64,000 nt of DNA from Myxococcota bacterium (GTDB taxonomy: Bacteria > Myxococcota_A > UBA796 > UBA9615 > JAKLKC01). The notes under the pieces were generated by a model, which saw only the letters and a program-made list of their open reading frames with translations, made no database searches and was not told the origin of the DNA. The stretch's first letter is position 1. Every line of letters starts with the position of its first letter. The stretch spans positions 198,846-262,845 of the forward strand of contig JAKLKC010000002.1 of NCBI GenBank assembly GCA_023150875.1. The letters are read 5' to 3'. Below, piece after piece: positions 25,752-35,133 of this stretch. The position numbers and the translations under genes are program-made.

Positions 25752-27191
25752 ATGAGACCTTCCCGCCAGACCACCGCCCCCCTGGCCCTGGCCGCCGCCC
25801 TGGCGGCGGGTGGCGGCACCGCCCGCGCCGACGACGTGAACTCGTTCCTGGATGCGATGGAGGTGGACCTCGGGGACGTGAGCAACGTCACCACCGCGGG
25901 GGACCTCACGAAGATGCTCCAGGTCCGCACCGACCTGGGGATCCTCACGCCCCAGGAAGGCAGCACGATGGGGCTGATGTACACGGGGAACTACGGGCAG
26001 CTCCCCCAGTGCACCGACTCCGACAACGCCCCCATGAACTCCGCTGGCGGGGACACCATCAGCGTCGAGTTCGACGCCCAGGTGCCGTCGACGGCGAACT
26101 CCTTCATCTTCAGCTTCTACTTCCTGAGCCGCGAATACCCCATCTACGTCGGGTCCACCTACAACGACAGCTTCACCGTGTACCTGAGCTCGGCGGCCTG
26201 GAACGGCAACATCGTGTTCGACGCCGCGGGCAACGTCATCGACGTCAACAACGCCCTGTTCGTGGTGACGGACTCCGCCTCCCTCTCGGGGACGGGCTTC
26301 CACTGCCCCATGGCGGGCGGGGGCACGGGGTGGGTCAGCACGATCGCCCCCGTGGAGCCCGGCGAGACCCTCCACGTCAAGTTCGAGATCGGCGACATCT
26401 CCGACGGCGTGTTCGACTCGGCGGTCCTGGTGGACGACTTCTACTGGAGCGAGCTGGACCCCAAGCAACCCTACACCGGCGACCCCCTGCAGGTCTTCTT
26501 CCTGTCCCCCAAGCGGGGCTCGGTGGAGGGGGGCGAGACCACCATCGTCTACGGCGCCAACTTCACTTCCGGCTCGCGGGTGTACTTCGACGGGGTGGAG
26601 CTGGACTCGACGGTGTTGAGCGACGAGCGGATTTCGGTGGTCACGCCCCCCGGCGCCCCCGGCTTTGTCGACGTGACCGTGAAGGACTTCGACGGCGGCG
26701 GAGCGGTGAGCCAGGAGCTGACGCTGCTCAACGGCTACACCTACTACGACACGTCCAGCGGGGAGTGGCCCCCGGAGTTCCGGGCCATCGAGCCCGACTA
26801 TTCCCACGTGGACGGGGGGCAGACCGTCACCATCCAGGGCGACTACTTCCAGCCCGGGGCCCTGGTGTACTTCGACGGGGTCGAGGCCACGGGGGTCGAG
26901 GTCCTGAACACCCAGACCATCAACGCCGTCACGCCGCCCCACGAGGCGGGGGTCTCGGAGGTCGTGGTGTTCAATCCCGACGGTCAGGTGACCGAGCCCC
27001 CCTACCCCTTCACCTACAGCGAGGACGTGCCGGTCCCGGACGGCGACGACGGGGATCCCGCGGACGGGGGCGGTGGAGGTTCCTCCACCTGCGGCGGCTG
27101 CGACGTCCCCTCCAGGGCCGGCACGGGCGCCTTGCCCCTCCTCGCCGCCGTGGGCCTCCTCGCCGGCCTCCGCCGGCGGACCCGGGGATGA
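25752..27191 (+). CDS. Secreted surface protein with choice-of-anchor-L-like and two IPT/TIG domains
   Basis: 479 residues. A signal peptide ends near residue 25 (GGGTARA). Residues about 30-230 resemble the choice-of-anchor L domain (FYFLSREYPIYVGSTYNDSF, then VKFEIGDISDGVFDSAVLVD). Two IPT/TIG Ig-like repeats follow: FLSPKRGSVEGGETTIVYG ... RVYFDGVEL and IEPDYSHVDGGQTVTIQG ... LVYFDGVEA. The end is an Asp/Gly linker, CGGCD, a hydrophobic stretch and RRRTRG, a variant MYXO-CTERM tail. Likely a cell-surface adhesin or scaffold. Its stop overlaps the next start (ATGA). Confidence 0.85.
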   Translation: MRPSRQTTAPLALAAALAAGGGTARADDVNSFLDAMEVDLGDVSNVTTAGDLTKMLQVRTDLGILTPQEGSTMGLMYTGNYGQLPQCTDSDNAPMNSAGGDTISVEFDAQVPSTANSFIFSFYFLSREYPIYVGSTYNDSFTVYLSSAAWNGNIVFDAAGNVIDVNNALFVVTDSASLSGTGFHCPMAGGGTGWVSTIAPVEPGETLHVKFEIGDISDGVFDSAVLVDDFYWSELDPKQPYTGDPLQVFFLSPKRGSVEGGETTIVYGANFTSGSRVYFDGVELDSTVLSDERISVVTPPGAPGFVDVTVKDFDGGGAVSQELTLLNGYTYYDTSSGEWPPEFRAIEPDYSHVDGGQTVTIQGDYFQPGALVYFDGVEATGVEVLNTQTINAVTPPHEAGVSEVVVFNPDGQVTEPPYPFTYSEDVPVPDGDDGDPADGGGGGSSTCGGCDVPSRAGTGALPLLAAVGLLAGLRRRTRG

Positions 27192-28126
27192 GAACCATGC
27201 CCGACATCGTCCGGAACGCCCCTCTCCTGCTCCCCGCCCTCGCCGCCTCGGTGGCCCTCCAGGGCGGTTGCAGCCGCTACACCCTGGGCACCGCGCCCAG
27301 CGACCCGCCGACGGCCCAGGCCTACGTGGTGGTGCCCCCCGCGACCGACGAGGGCGAGTCCACGCTGGCCCGCTACGCGCGGCTGCCCTACGGCAGCGAG
27401 GTGCAGCTCGACGGCAGCCAGAGCTTCCATGACGTGGCCACCGGCCAGTCCACCGAGGGGCTGACGTACGAGTGGTCGATCCTGCTCACCCCCGAGGGCA
27501 GCGGGATCGCCCTCTCCGATCCCCTGGTGGCGATGCCCACCTTCACGCCGGACATCGCGGGGACCTACGAGTTCGAGCTGGTGGTGGTGGACGAAGACGA
27601 CCTGGTCAGCCCCCCGTCCATCGCCACGGTGATCGCCGCCGCGCCCGAGAACCTGACCATCACCATGAGCTGGACCACCGGCGCCACCGACGTCGACGTC
27701 CACCTGATCCGCCCGGGGGGCGCCTACTGGAGCGAGGACGACTGCTACTTCGGCAACCCCGAGCCCGACTGGGGGGTCGTGGGATCGGTGGTGGACAACC
27801 CGGTGCTCAACCGTGACGACGACGACGGCGGCGACGTCGCCAACCCCGCCGTCGAGGAGGTCGTCGTCCAGAGGCCCGAGGACGGGGACTACGAGGTGGT
27901 GGTGACCTACCACAACGACCGGGGCAACGACTTCACCGTCCAGCCCTCCCTGACCATTGCCGTGGGGAACATCATCATCGGCAACGCCGGCCCCGTCGAG
28001 CTGGCCGCCGAGGGCGACGCCTGGCGCGCGGTCCGGATCCGCTGGCCCGAGATGCAGGTGGAGCCCATCGACGAGATGACGACCCACACGGCCCTCGGCG
28101 GGCCCGACTACAACGAGGGGAGTTGA
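27188..28126 (+). CDS. PKD-like surface lipoprotein
   Basis: 312 residues. The start overlaps the upstream stop by 4 nt; a second ATG at 27197 is possible. The signal peptide has lipobox LQGGC. Residues about 45-150 form a PKD-like domain (YGSEVQLDGSQSFHD ... GTYEFELVVVDEDD). Residues 155-290 are a beta domain (MSWTTGATDVDVHLIRPGG, YEVVVTYHNDRGNDF) like those in large myxobacterial lipoproteins. It is cotranscribed with the IPT/TIG protein and probably functions with it outside the cell. Confidence 0.8.
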   Translation: MRTMPDIVRNAPLLLPALAASVALQGGCSRYTLGTAPSDPPTAQAYVVVPPATDEGESTLARYARLPYGSEVQLDGSQSFHDVATGQSTEGLTYEWSILLTPEGSGIALSDPLVAMPTFTPDIAGTYEFELVVVDEDDLVSPPSIATVIAAAPENLTITMSWTTGATDVDVHLIRPGGAYWSEDDCYFGNPEPDWGVVGSVVDNPVLNRDDDDGGDVANPAVEEVVVQRPEDGDYEVVVTYHNDRGNDFTVQPSLTIAVGNIIIGNAGPVELAAEGDAWRAVRIRWPEMQVEPIDEMTTHTALGGPDYNEGS

Positions 28127-28656
28127 CCTCCTCCCCCCTCATCCTCCCCTACCGCGGCGTGTCCCCCCGCATCCACGCGTCCGCCTACGTCGCCCCCGGG
28201 GTGGCGGTGATCGGCGACGTGGAGGTGGGCGAGGACTCCAGCCTGTGGTTCGGCACGGTGGTCCGGGGGGACGTCTTCCCCATCCGGATCGGCAGGCGCA
28301 CCAGCATCCAGGACGGCTCCGTGGTCCACGTCACCACGGACAAGCACGCGACCGTGGTGGGCGACGGATGCACCGTCGGGCACCGGGTGGTGCTCCACGG
28401 CTGCACCGTCCACGACCGTTGCCTGGTGGGGATCAACGCCGTTGTCCTGGACCGGGCCGTCGTCGGTCCCGACGCCTGGGTCGGCGCGGGGGCGGTGGTC
28501 GCCCCGGGCACCCGGATCCCGCCCTTCACCCTCGCCATGGGCGTCCCGGCGCGGGTCAAGCGGGACCTGCGCCCCGACGAGGTGGAGTGGCTGAAGTGGT
28601 CGGCCGCCCACTACGTGGACATCGCCCGGAACTACCGGGAGCCCGAGGGGAGCTGA
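28123..28656 (+). CDS. Gamma-carbonic anhydrase family protein (left-handed beta-helix)
   Basis: 177 residues from a TTG at 28123 that overlaps the upstream TGA, with GAGGGGAG before it. Hexapeptide-repeat pattern: VGEDSSLWFGTVVRGDVFPI, RIGRRTSIQDGSVVHV, then the VGH and LHG turns. The three zinc His expected for the family are present in SVVHV, TVGHR and VLHGC. The C terminus has a two-helix cap (EVEWLKWSAAHYVDIARNY). It may hydrate CO2 or act as a related metal-binding protein such as PaaY/YrdA. It ends 9 bp from the convergent TPR gene. Confidence 0.92.
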   Translation: MTSSPLILPYRGVSPRIHASAYVAPGVAVIGDVEVGEDSSLWFGTVVRGDVFPIRIGRRTSIQDGSVVHVTTDKHATVVGDGCTVGHRVVLHGCTVHDRCLVGINAVVLDRAVVGPDAWVGAGAVVAPGTRIPPFTLAMGVPARVKRDLRPDEVEWLKWSAAHYVDIARNYREPEGS

Positions 28657-28665
28657 CGGGAACCC

Positions 28666-29817
28666 TCAGATGTCGGTGCGGACCCGCTCGGCGATGAGCT
28701 GGCCGTCGATCTCCCGCAGGGAGGCCCGCATCCTGTCCACCCACTCGCCGCGGATGTTCACCTTCGCGGCCCGGTCCAGGACCTTCCGGTAGCACTCCCG
28801 GGCCTTGATGAGCAGGACCGTGGTCTGCTCCCGCAGGACGTCCCGGTACACCGCCTCGTCCTCGCCGGTGAGGCCCCGGGGGGAGGGTGAGTCGATGACG
28901 TCGACGCGGAAGCGACGATACAGCTCCCCCAGCCGGTAGCCCGCGGGGGCGACCCAGTCCCGGACCCCGAAACGGATGGTCTCCAGGTACTCCCGCTGGG
29001 CGTCGAGCACCAAGCGGGCCTTCCGCTCGAGCTGGGCCTCGGCCAGGGCGCGGTCGTCGACGTCGTCGAAGGTGACAGCCTCGGCCCGAAGGCGGTGGAC
29101 CTCCCCCAACAGGTACCGGACCATGGCGCCGTGGTAGGGGGAGTAGAGGGTGCTCTCCCGGTGCGTGCGGTAGTGCCCCGCGAGGTCCGAGAGGGCCTGC
29201 TCGGCGGCGTCGAGCCGACCCGTGTCCATGTCGGCCTGGGCGAGGAGGGCGCGGGCCTCGAAGCGGTCCGCCTCCTCCCTCAGGCCACCGGCGAGGGCGG
29301 CCAGGAGGAGGGGCTTCGCTTCGGCGGGCCGGCCGGCGGCCAGCAGCATCCGCCCCGCGGACACCCGGACGTGCGCGACGTCGGACGCCCCGGGCCAGCC
29401 CGCGAGGTAGGCCAGGTAGTGCTCCGCCGCCCGGGAGGGCTGCCGCGCCCTCTCGGCGGCGAGGCCGGCGTTGAAACGGGCGCCCCCGTCCTCGTCCCAC
29501 TCGGGGAAGAGCGCCACCAGCCGCTCGTAGAGGGCCAGGGCCCTGTCGTACTCGCAGGCGTCGAAGGCGCGGCTCCCCAGGTCCCAGAGATCCCCGGCGG
29601 TGTATCGGTCCAGGCCGGTCAGGAGGTCCCGCCCGGCGGGCAGCGCGGTGGCCTGCCCCTGGATCCGCAGGGGAGGCAGCGCTGACCGGTCGGACTCGAC
29701 CACGGCCCCGACGGCGGGACCCGGCGCGGCGACCGTGGGGACCGCGGCCCACCCACCCCGGGGCGCGAGCCCCAGGAGGACGATGGCGGTCATCCGACAG
29801 GCGGCCAGCGGTCGCAC
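28666..29817 (-). CDS. Periplasmic TPR protein
   Basis: 383 residues from a GTG at 29817 with GGAGG 6 nt upstream. A signal peptide covers about 25 residues (TAIVLLGLAPRGGWA). TPR-like repeats occupy residues about 75-230: DLGSRAFDACEYDRALALYE, FNAGLAAERARQPSRAAEHY, ARALLAQADMDTGRLDAAEQ. The C-terminal 130 residues are helical and charged. Tol-Pal-associated or outer-membrane assembly TPR proteins look like this, but no specific family was identified. Confidence 0.78.
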   Translation of the reverse strand: MRPLAACRMTAIVLLGLAPRGGWAAVPTVAAPGPAVGAVVESDRSALPPLRIQGQATALPAGRDLLTGLDRYTAGDLWDLGSRAFDACEYDRALALYERLVALFPEWDEDGGARFNAGLAAERARQPSRAAEHYLAYLAGWPGASDVAHVRVSAGRMLLAAGRPAEAKPLLLAALAGGLREEADRFEARALLAQADMDTGRLDAAEQALSDLAGHYRTHRESTLYSPYHGAMVRYLLGEVHRLRAEAVTFDDVDDRALAEAQLERKARLVLDAQREYLETIRFGVRDWVAPAGYRLGELYRRFRVDVIDSPSPRGLTGEDEAVYRDVLREQTTVLLIKARECYRKVLDRAAKVNIRGEWVDRMRASLREIDGQLIAERVRTDI

Positions 29818-29841
29818 CGGAACCTCCGAGCACGAGACCTT

Positions 29842-29847
29842 ATCATA
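29842..29847 (-). promoter_or_regulatory. -10 box for the TPR gene
   Basis: TATGAT on the minus strand, about 25 nt before the GTG start, with the ribosome binding site between. The -35 region is weak. Confidence 0.35.
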
Positions 29848-29984
29848 CGTCGCGCCCCGCCCACGACGAAAATGTGCGCACGCCCCCCGGCGGGGGCGAG
29901 GTAGGGCCTATGTGGGCGAGACCCTCGCCTCCCGCCGCCCCCACTCATCGGCCGCCCGGGGCGGGCCTCGATCCCCGCCGGGGA

Positions 29985-32003
29985 TCAGGGCTCGGCACCG
30001 GCCTCGGTCGCCAGGTCCTCCCCCAGGGACTCCCACTCGGCGTAGGCCGCCTCCACCTCCCGGGCGAGGGAGTCCCGGGCCCGCTGGATCTCGCTGAACC
30101 GCGCGTAATCACAAGCGATCTCGGGCTCGGACATCCTCTCGTCCAGAGCGGCGACCTGGGCCTCCTTCGCCTCGATGGCGGCCATCAGCTCCCGGACCCG
30201 GCGCTCCGCCTTCTCGCGCTGCCTCCTGGCCTTCTTGACCTCCTCGTAGGACCGGGCGGCGCGGGGCGGGGCCGCGGCGCTCCCCTCCCCCACCGGCCCG
30301 GCGGCGGGCGCGTCCCGGGGGGGAGCCTCGGCGAGGGCCCCGATCAGGCCGACGTCCGGGGCGGGCAGGCCGGGGGTGCGGACGGTGGTGTCGCCCGCCT
30401 CCCGGGCGCGCCGCCACAGGAAGTCCTCGTAGCCCTCCTGGAACATCCGCGCCCCGCCGCCCCGCACGTCCAGGACCTTCGAGGCCACGGCGGTGGTGAA
30501 GGCGCGGTCGTGGCTGACGAAGACGACGGTGCCGGTGAAGGCCCGCAGCGCCGCCTCCAGCATCTCCTTGGTGTCGATGTCCAGGTGGTTGGTGGGCTCG
30601 TCCAGGAGCAGCACGTTGGCGTTCCGGGCGATCACCCGGGCGAGGGCGAGGCGGTTGCGCTCGCCCCCGGACAGGACGCGGCAGGGCTTGAGGACGTCGT
30701 CCCCCTCGAAGAGGAAGGCCCCCAACAGGGTCCGCAGGCGCAGCTCCGTCGCCAGGGGGTCCACCTCGGCGAGGGCCGCGAGGACGGTGGCGTCCTCTTT
30801 CAGCTCGTCCGCCTGGTCCTGGGCGAAGTAGGCGATCCGCACGCCGTGGCCCAGGGTCCGGTGCCCGCCGTCCGCCCCCTCCCGCCCCGCGAGCAGGCGC
30901 ATCAGCGTGGACTTCCCCGCCCCGTTGGGCCCCACCATCGCCACCCGGTCCCCCCGGAACAGCTCGAAGGTGACCCCCTCCAGGACCCGCTTTTCGCCGT
31001 AGGTCTTGCCGAGGCCGTCGGCGGTGGCCACCAGCTCCGAGGACCGCGGCGGCTCGGGGAAGCGGAAGCGGGCAGTGCGCTCGGCCTCGGGGGCGGAGAT
31101 CCTCTCGATCTTGTCGAGCTGCTTGACCCGGCTCTGCACCTGGGCCGCCTTGCTGGCCTTGTAGCGGAACCGCTCCACGAAGCGCTCGACCTCGGCGATC
31201 TCCCGCTGCTGGCGGGTGGCGGCGGTCCGCAGGCGCTCCCACTCCTCCTCCCGCTGGCGGCGCCACGCCGTGAAGTCCCCGGCCCACGGGATGGCCTTGC
31301 CCCGCCGGACCTCCACCACCCGGCCGATCACCCGGTCCAAGAAGAAGCGGTCGTGGCTCACCAGCACGACGGCGCCGGGGTAGCGGCCCAGGAAGCCCTC
31401 GAGCCAGGTGCGGGCCTCGATGTCCAGGTGGTTGGTGGGCTCGTCCAGGAGCAGGTAGTCGGGGGCCTGGAGGAGCAGCCGCGCCAGGGCGATCCGCATC
31501 TGCCAGCCGCCGCTGAAGGTCTCGCAGCGGCGCCCCTGGGCGTCGGGATCGAAGCCGAGGCCCCGCAGGATCCGGGCCGCGTCGGCCTCCAGGCTGTAGC
31601 CCCCGTGCTGGCGGAAGGTCGCCTCCTTGCGCTCGTACTCGGCGAGGGCCGCGGCGTGGGCGGGATCGCCGGCGGGGACCTCGTCCAGCCGCCGGAGCAG
31701 CGCCTCCATCTCGACGCCCAGGCGCCGCAGCCGCTCCACCCCGGCCAGCACCTCGTCCAGGGCCGAGCGGCCGGCGAGGGCGAGCCCGGTCTGGGGCAGG
31801 TAGCCCACCGCCGCCCCCCGCGGCGCCGCCACCTGCCCCCCGTCGGCGGCCTGGAGGCCGGCGGCGACCCGGAGCAGCGTGGACTTCCCGGCGCCATTGG
31901 GACCGACGAGTCCCGCCCGGTCCCGGGGCCCGACGTCGAAGGTGACGCCATCGAGGACGGCGCGGCCGCCGAGGTGGAGGGAGACGTCGTCGAAGCGGAG
32001 CAA
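29985..32003 (-). CDS. ABC-F family ATP-binding protein
   Basis: 672 residues with two ABC ATPase domains and no membrane segment, so a ribosome-associated ABC-F factor rather than a transporter. Each half has Walker A (GPNGAGKST), a signature motif (FSGGWQMR and LSGGERNR), and the ABC-F hallmark LLLDEPTNHLD. The inter-domain linker (residues about 235-320) is long, charged and helical (RFRYKASKAAQVQSRVKQLD). A C-terminal coiled coil of about 75 residues follows (EEVKKARRQREKAERRVREL), as in Uup and YheS types. It may act in translation rescue; an antibiotic-resistance role is possible but not indicated. Confidence 0.93.
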   Translation of the reverse strand: MLRFDDVSLHLGGRAVLDGVTFDVGPRDRAGLVGPNGAGKSTLLRVAAGLQAADGGQVAAPRGAAVGYLPQTGLALAGRSALDEVLAGVERLRRLGVEMEALLRRLDEVPAGDPAHAAALAEYERKEATFRQHGGYSLEADAARILRGLGFDPDAQGRRCETFSGGWQMRIALARLLLQAPDYLLLDEPTNHLDIEARTWLEGFLGRYPGAVVLVSHDRFFLDRVIGRVVEVRRGKAIPWAGDFTAWRRQREEEWERLRTAATRQQREIAEVERFVERFRYKASKAAQVQSRVKQLDKIERISAPEAERTARFRFPEPPRSSELVATADGLGKTYGEKRVLEGVTFELFRGDRVAMVGPNGAGKSTLMRLLAGREGADGGHRTLGHGVRIAYFAQDQADELKEDATVLAALAEVDPLATELRLRTLLGAFLFEGDDVLKPCRVLSGGERNRLALARVIARNANVLLLDEPTNHLDIDTKEMLEAALRAFTGTVVFVSHDRAFTTAVASKVLDVRGGGARMFQEGYEDFLWRRAREAGDTTVRTPGLPAPDVGLIGALAEAPPRDAPAAGPVGEGSAAAPPRAARSYEEVKKARRQREKAERRVRELMAAIEAKEAQVAALDERMSEPEIACDYARFSEIQRARDSLAREVEAAYAEWESLGEDLATEAGAEP

Positions 32004-32074
32004 GCCGGCCCTTCGGGGGGTGGGAACGGGGGGAGAGACCAGGGCGCGGGTCGCCGGTCAGAGCGCCGGCCTCG

Positions 32075-32374
32075 TCAGGGGCCCCGCTCGTCGTCCAGGA
32101 TCTCCTGGATCCTCTCGGGAGACGGGGCCGACCCGCCGGGGGCGATGAGCGTCGGGTCGAACCGTGCCGCGGGCGCGATCGCGAGGCCCCGCCGCACCAG
32201 GTCGCGCAGGTGGAGCTCGACGGGCGAGGTCCCCTCCGACGCGACGCCTCCCGCGGGGCGGAGTTCGGCGACGACGACCCCGCCGTCCGTGATGGCGAAG
32301 ACCTCGCCGTCCCGGACTCGAAGGAGGTACTCGCCGAGGCGGGCCTCGAGATCGTGGACGCCGACGGACTGCAT
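32075..32374 (-). CDS. Phd/YefM-type antitoxin, apparently orphan
   Basis: 99 residues. MQSVGVHDLEARLGEYLLRV followed by VFAITDGGVVVAELRP matches the Phd/YefM N-terminal DNA-binding fold. The C-terminal half (VELHLRDLVRRGLAIAPAAR ... RIQEILDDERG) is typical of the disordered toxin-neutralising tail of VapB-like Phd proteins. The usual partner is a PIN-domain VapC toxin encoded immediately downstream, but the next gene is ABC-F, 71 bp away, and no PIN protein is present. It could regulate an unlinked toxin or be a remnant. Confidence 0.72.
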   Translation of the reverse strand: MQSVGVHDLEARLGEYLLRVRDGEVFAITDGGVVVAELRPAGGVASEGTSPVELHLRDLVRRGLAIAPAARFDPTLIAPGGSAPSPERIQEILDDERGP

Positions 32375-32433
32375 GCCGCCAAGGTAGCCACAGGACGTGA
32401 CTGCTTCAACGGGCAGGTCGCGGATCCTGCCCT

Positions 32434-33894
32434 TCACGACCCCATCCGCCGCGCCGTCCGGCGGGGGCGAAGCTCCACCAACACGGGTGCGGCCGCGGGG
32501 TCCTCCCGGGGGGCCTCGCCCGCCGGCTCCTCCTCGGTGGGACGGAAGGCGCCGGTGTCGCGCTCGTCGCCCCGGAGCACCACCTCGCCCTTGAGGGAGT
32601 GGGGGAACGCCTCGGTGACCCGCACCGGCAGGACCTGCCCGCGGACCCGGGGCGGGGCAGGGAAGTTCACGATCTTGAAGTCGGGGAGGCGCCCCGACAT
32701 CCACGCCGGGTCGTTGCGGCTCCGCCCCTCCACCAGCACCTCGTGGACCCGCCCCGCCGTCGCCTCCATCGCCCGAGCGGTGATGGGCGCCTGGACCGCG
32801 TTCAGCTCCGCCAGGCGGGCGGACTTCACCGCCTCGGGCACCGTGTCGGCCAGGCGCGCCGCGGCGGTGTGGGGCCTGGGGCTGTACTTGAAGGAGTATA
32901 TGAAGGCGTAGCCCACCTCCTCCACCAGGGACAGGGTGGACCGGAAGTCCTCATCGGTCTCCCCGGGGTAGCCCACGATGACGTCGGTGGAGAGGGCCAA
33001 GCCGGGCCGCGCCCCCCGCAGGGAGTCCACCAGGGCCTCGTACTCCGCCCGGGTGTGCTTGCGCCGCATCGCCCGGAGCACCCGGTCGCTGCCGCTCTGC
33101 ACCGGCAGGTGCAGGTAGGGCATCAGCTCCGGGACCTCGGCGAAGCAGCGGACGAGGTGGGGGGAGAGGTCCCAGGGGTTCGAGGTGGTGAAGCGGATCC
33201 GGGCGATCCCCGGCACCCGGGCGACGTCCCGGACCAGGCCCGAGAAGGCCCTCCCCAGGGCGTCGCCCCCGTAGGAGTTCACGTTCTGCCCGATCAGGGT
33301 GACCTCCCGCACTCCGGCGGAGGCGAGGCGGGCGACCTCGTCCAGTACGTCCTCCCGGGCGCGGCTCACCTCCCGCCCCCGGGTGTGGGGGACGATGCAG
33401 AAGGAGCAGACGTTGTCGCAGCCCTTCATGATGGTGACGAAGGCGGTGACCTGGCCGGGCTCACCCAGGGCCAGCTCGTTCACGAAGGGCTGCTCCTGGC
33501 GGTCCAGGAAGCGGGTGTCCAGGACCCGCTCCGACCTCGCCCTCTCCACCAGCTCGGCCACCTTCGCCACGGCGTCGGGGCCGAAGACCAGGTCGACGAA
33601 GGGGTACGCCTCCAGCAGCCGCCCCTTCTCCTGTTGGGCGAAGCAGCCGGCGACCCCCAGCACGAGGTCCGGCCGCTCCTTCTTGAGCAGGCGGTATCGC
33701 CCCAGAAGGGATCGGACCTTGTGGGCCGGCTTCTCGCGCACCGAGCAGGTGTTCACCAGCACCACGTCCGCGGCCTCAGCGGCGGGGGCGGCGTGGAAGC
33801 CGGCGGCGCCGAGGAGCTTCAGCATCTGGGCGGAGTCGTGGTCGTTCATCTGGCACCCGAAGGTCTCGATGAACACCCCCCTCGGGGTCGTCAT
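32434..33894 (-). CDS. miaB: tRNA-2-methylthio-N6-dimethylallyladenosine synthase
   Basis: Radical SAM enzyme that methylthiolates i6A37 of tRNA. 486 residues. The N-terminal UPF0004 domain has its three cluster Cys (FGCQMN, NTCSVRE, VAGCFAQQ). The radical SAM motif CxxxCxxC is GCDNVCSFC followed by IVPHTRGRE. LIGQNVNSYG and LPVQSGSDRVLRAMRRKHTR are classic. The C terminus holds a TRAM domain (VEGRSRNDPAWMSGR, VRVTEAFPHSLKGEVV). About 35 residues rich in Pro/Glu/Arg extend past it. It starts 22 bp downstream of fabD, probably one transcript. Confidence 0.97.
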   Translation of the reverse strand: MTTPRGVFIETFGCQMNDHDSAQMLKLLGAAGFHAAPAAEAADVVLVNTCSVREKPAHKVRSLLGRYRLLKKERPDLVLGVAGCFAQQEKGRLLEAYPFVDLVFGPDAVAKVAELVERARSERVLDTRFLDRQEQPFVNELALGEPGQVTAFVTIMKGCDNVCSFCIVPHTRGREVSRAREDVLDEVARLASAGVREVTLIGQNVNSYGGDALGRAFSGLVRDVARVPGIARIRFTTSNPWDLSPHLVRCFAEVPELMPYLHLPVQSGSDRVLRAMRRKHTRAEYEALVDSLRGARPGLALSTDVIVGYPGETDEDFRSTLSLVEEVGYAFIYSFKYSPRPHTAAARLADTVPEAVKSARLAELNAVQAPITARAMEATAGRVHEVLVEGRSRNDPAWMSGRLPDFKIVNFPAPPRVRGQVLPVRVTEAFPHSLKGEVVLRGDERDTGAFRPTEEEPAGEAPREDPAAAPVLVELRPRRTARRMGS

Positions 33895-33916
33895 GGGGAG
33901 TCCCGGTGAGGGAAGG

Positions 33917-34843
33917 TCAAGCCTTCAACCAGGCCGCGAGGTCCGCGCCCTCGAAGGCCTGGGCGGCGATCTTGCGGTCGATCCTCTTGGCCAGCCCGAC
34001 GAGGGTGCGGCCGGCGCCGACCTCGGCGAAGCGCGCCACCCCCGCCGCCAGCATCGCCCTCATGCCCTGCTCCCAGAGCACGGGCCGGCTCACCTGGGTG
34101 ATGAGCCGCTCGGGGATCCCGTCGGCGTCGGAGCAGAGGCGGGCCTCCACGTTGGGCACGTAGGGCATGCGGGGGGGAGTGATCCGCACCTCCCGCAGCG
34201 CCGCCCTCAGCCTCTCGCCCGCGGGGGTGAGGAGGGAGCAGTGGAAGGGCGCGCTGACGTTGAGGCGCTTGGCCATCATCGCCCCCCTCGCCAGCGCGAT
34301 CTCGCAAGCCCGGTCCACCGCCTCGACGTGGCCGGCGACCACGAGCTGGCCCGGGCAGTTGTAGCCCGCCGGCTCCACCACCTGCCCCTGGGCCGCCTCG
34401 GCGCAGATCGCGTCCAACGCCGCGGGGTCCGCGATCCCCATGAACGCCGCCATGGTGCCCACCCCCAGGGGGACCGCCCGCTGCATCGCCTGGCCCCGCA
34501 GGCGGGTCAGGCGGACCGCGTCGGAGAAGGACAGGGCGCCCGCGACCACCAGGGCGGAGTACTCCCCCAGGCTGTGCCCGGCGACGACGTCGGGCTCCGG
34601 CACCCCCTCCTCCGCCAGCAGGCGGGCGTAGGCGACGGACACCGTCAGCAGCGCGGGCTGGGTGTTCTCGGTCTCGGTCAGGACCTCCAGGGGCCCCTCC
34701 AGGATCACCCGGCTGAGGGGGGTGCCGAGGGCGTCGTCGGCCTCCTCGAAGGTGTGCCGGACGACGGGGGAGCGCTCCAGGGCCTCCTTGCCCATGCCGA
34801 CGGACTGGGAGCCCTGTCCGGGGAAGATGAAGGCGGTCTTCAT
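33917..34843 (-). CDS. fabD: Malonyl-CoA:acyl carrier protein transacylase
   Basis: Loads malonyl units onto ACP for fatty-acid synthesis. 308 residues. TAFIFPGQGSQSVGMGKEAL is the family N terminus. The catalytic Ser91 lies in GHSLGEYSA, the Arg in LRGQAMQRA, and the catalytic His near residue 199 in VSAPFHCSLL. No other fab genes are adjacent; miaB follows on the same strand. The -10/-35 elements are not obvious in the 290 bp upstream. Confidence 0.97.
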   Translation of the reverse strand: MKTAFIFPGQGSQSVGMGKEALERSPVVRHTFEEADDALGTPLSRVILEGPLEVLTETENTQPALLTVSVAYARLLAEEGVPEPDVVAGHSLGEYSALVVAGALSFSDAVRLTRLRGQAMQRAVPLGVGTMAAFMGIADPAALDAICAEAAQGQVVEPAGYNCPGQLVVAGHVEAVDRACEIALARGAMMAKRLNVSAPFHCSLLTPAGERLRAALREVRITPPRMPYVPNVEARLCSDADGIPERLITQVSRPVLWEQGMRAMLAAGVARFAEVGAGRTLVGLAKRIDRKIAAQAFEGADLAAWLKA

Positions 34844-35005
34844 GGGGATGGTCTTCCGGCCCGGCTCCCGGGACCGGGTTCCCGGCGCCGGCTCGGGTGT
34901 TGGAGAAGAGGGGTGGAGCGGAGAGAGGGCGGGCGGGGTGAAGGGGGAGTCCCTACTTCATTGCCTTTCCGTTTGCCGCCCGAAGCTCCGGGCTCCCCGC
35001 TCTTG

Positions 35006-35022
35006 CCTCTGTGTTCTCTGTG
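35006..35022 (-). repeat. Single CACAGAGA-type repeat core
   Basis: Read on the minus strand, CACAGAGAACACAGAGG is a 17-nt exact match to part of the repeat arm at 36297-36313. It lies in the 290-bp region between fabD and the lipoprotein gene. Nothing else is recognised in that region. Confidence 0.5.
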
Positions 35023-35133
35023 GGCCCCGAACGGGCCGCTCTGTGCCTCTCTGAGCGAGCCCAGGACGACGAGCCATTGACGACGGCTGGCGGTCGTCAC
35101 GAACCGCCCTGGGTGGCATCCGGACAGGCATGC

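Noticed and set aside
32003..32075. PIN-domain toxin partner for the Phd antitoxin
   Set aside because: Only 71 bp separate the antitoxin from the ABC-F gene, and neither neighbour nor the opposite strand encodes a PIN domain.
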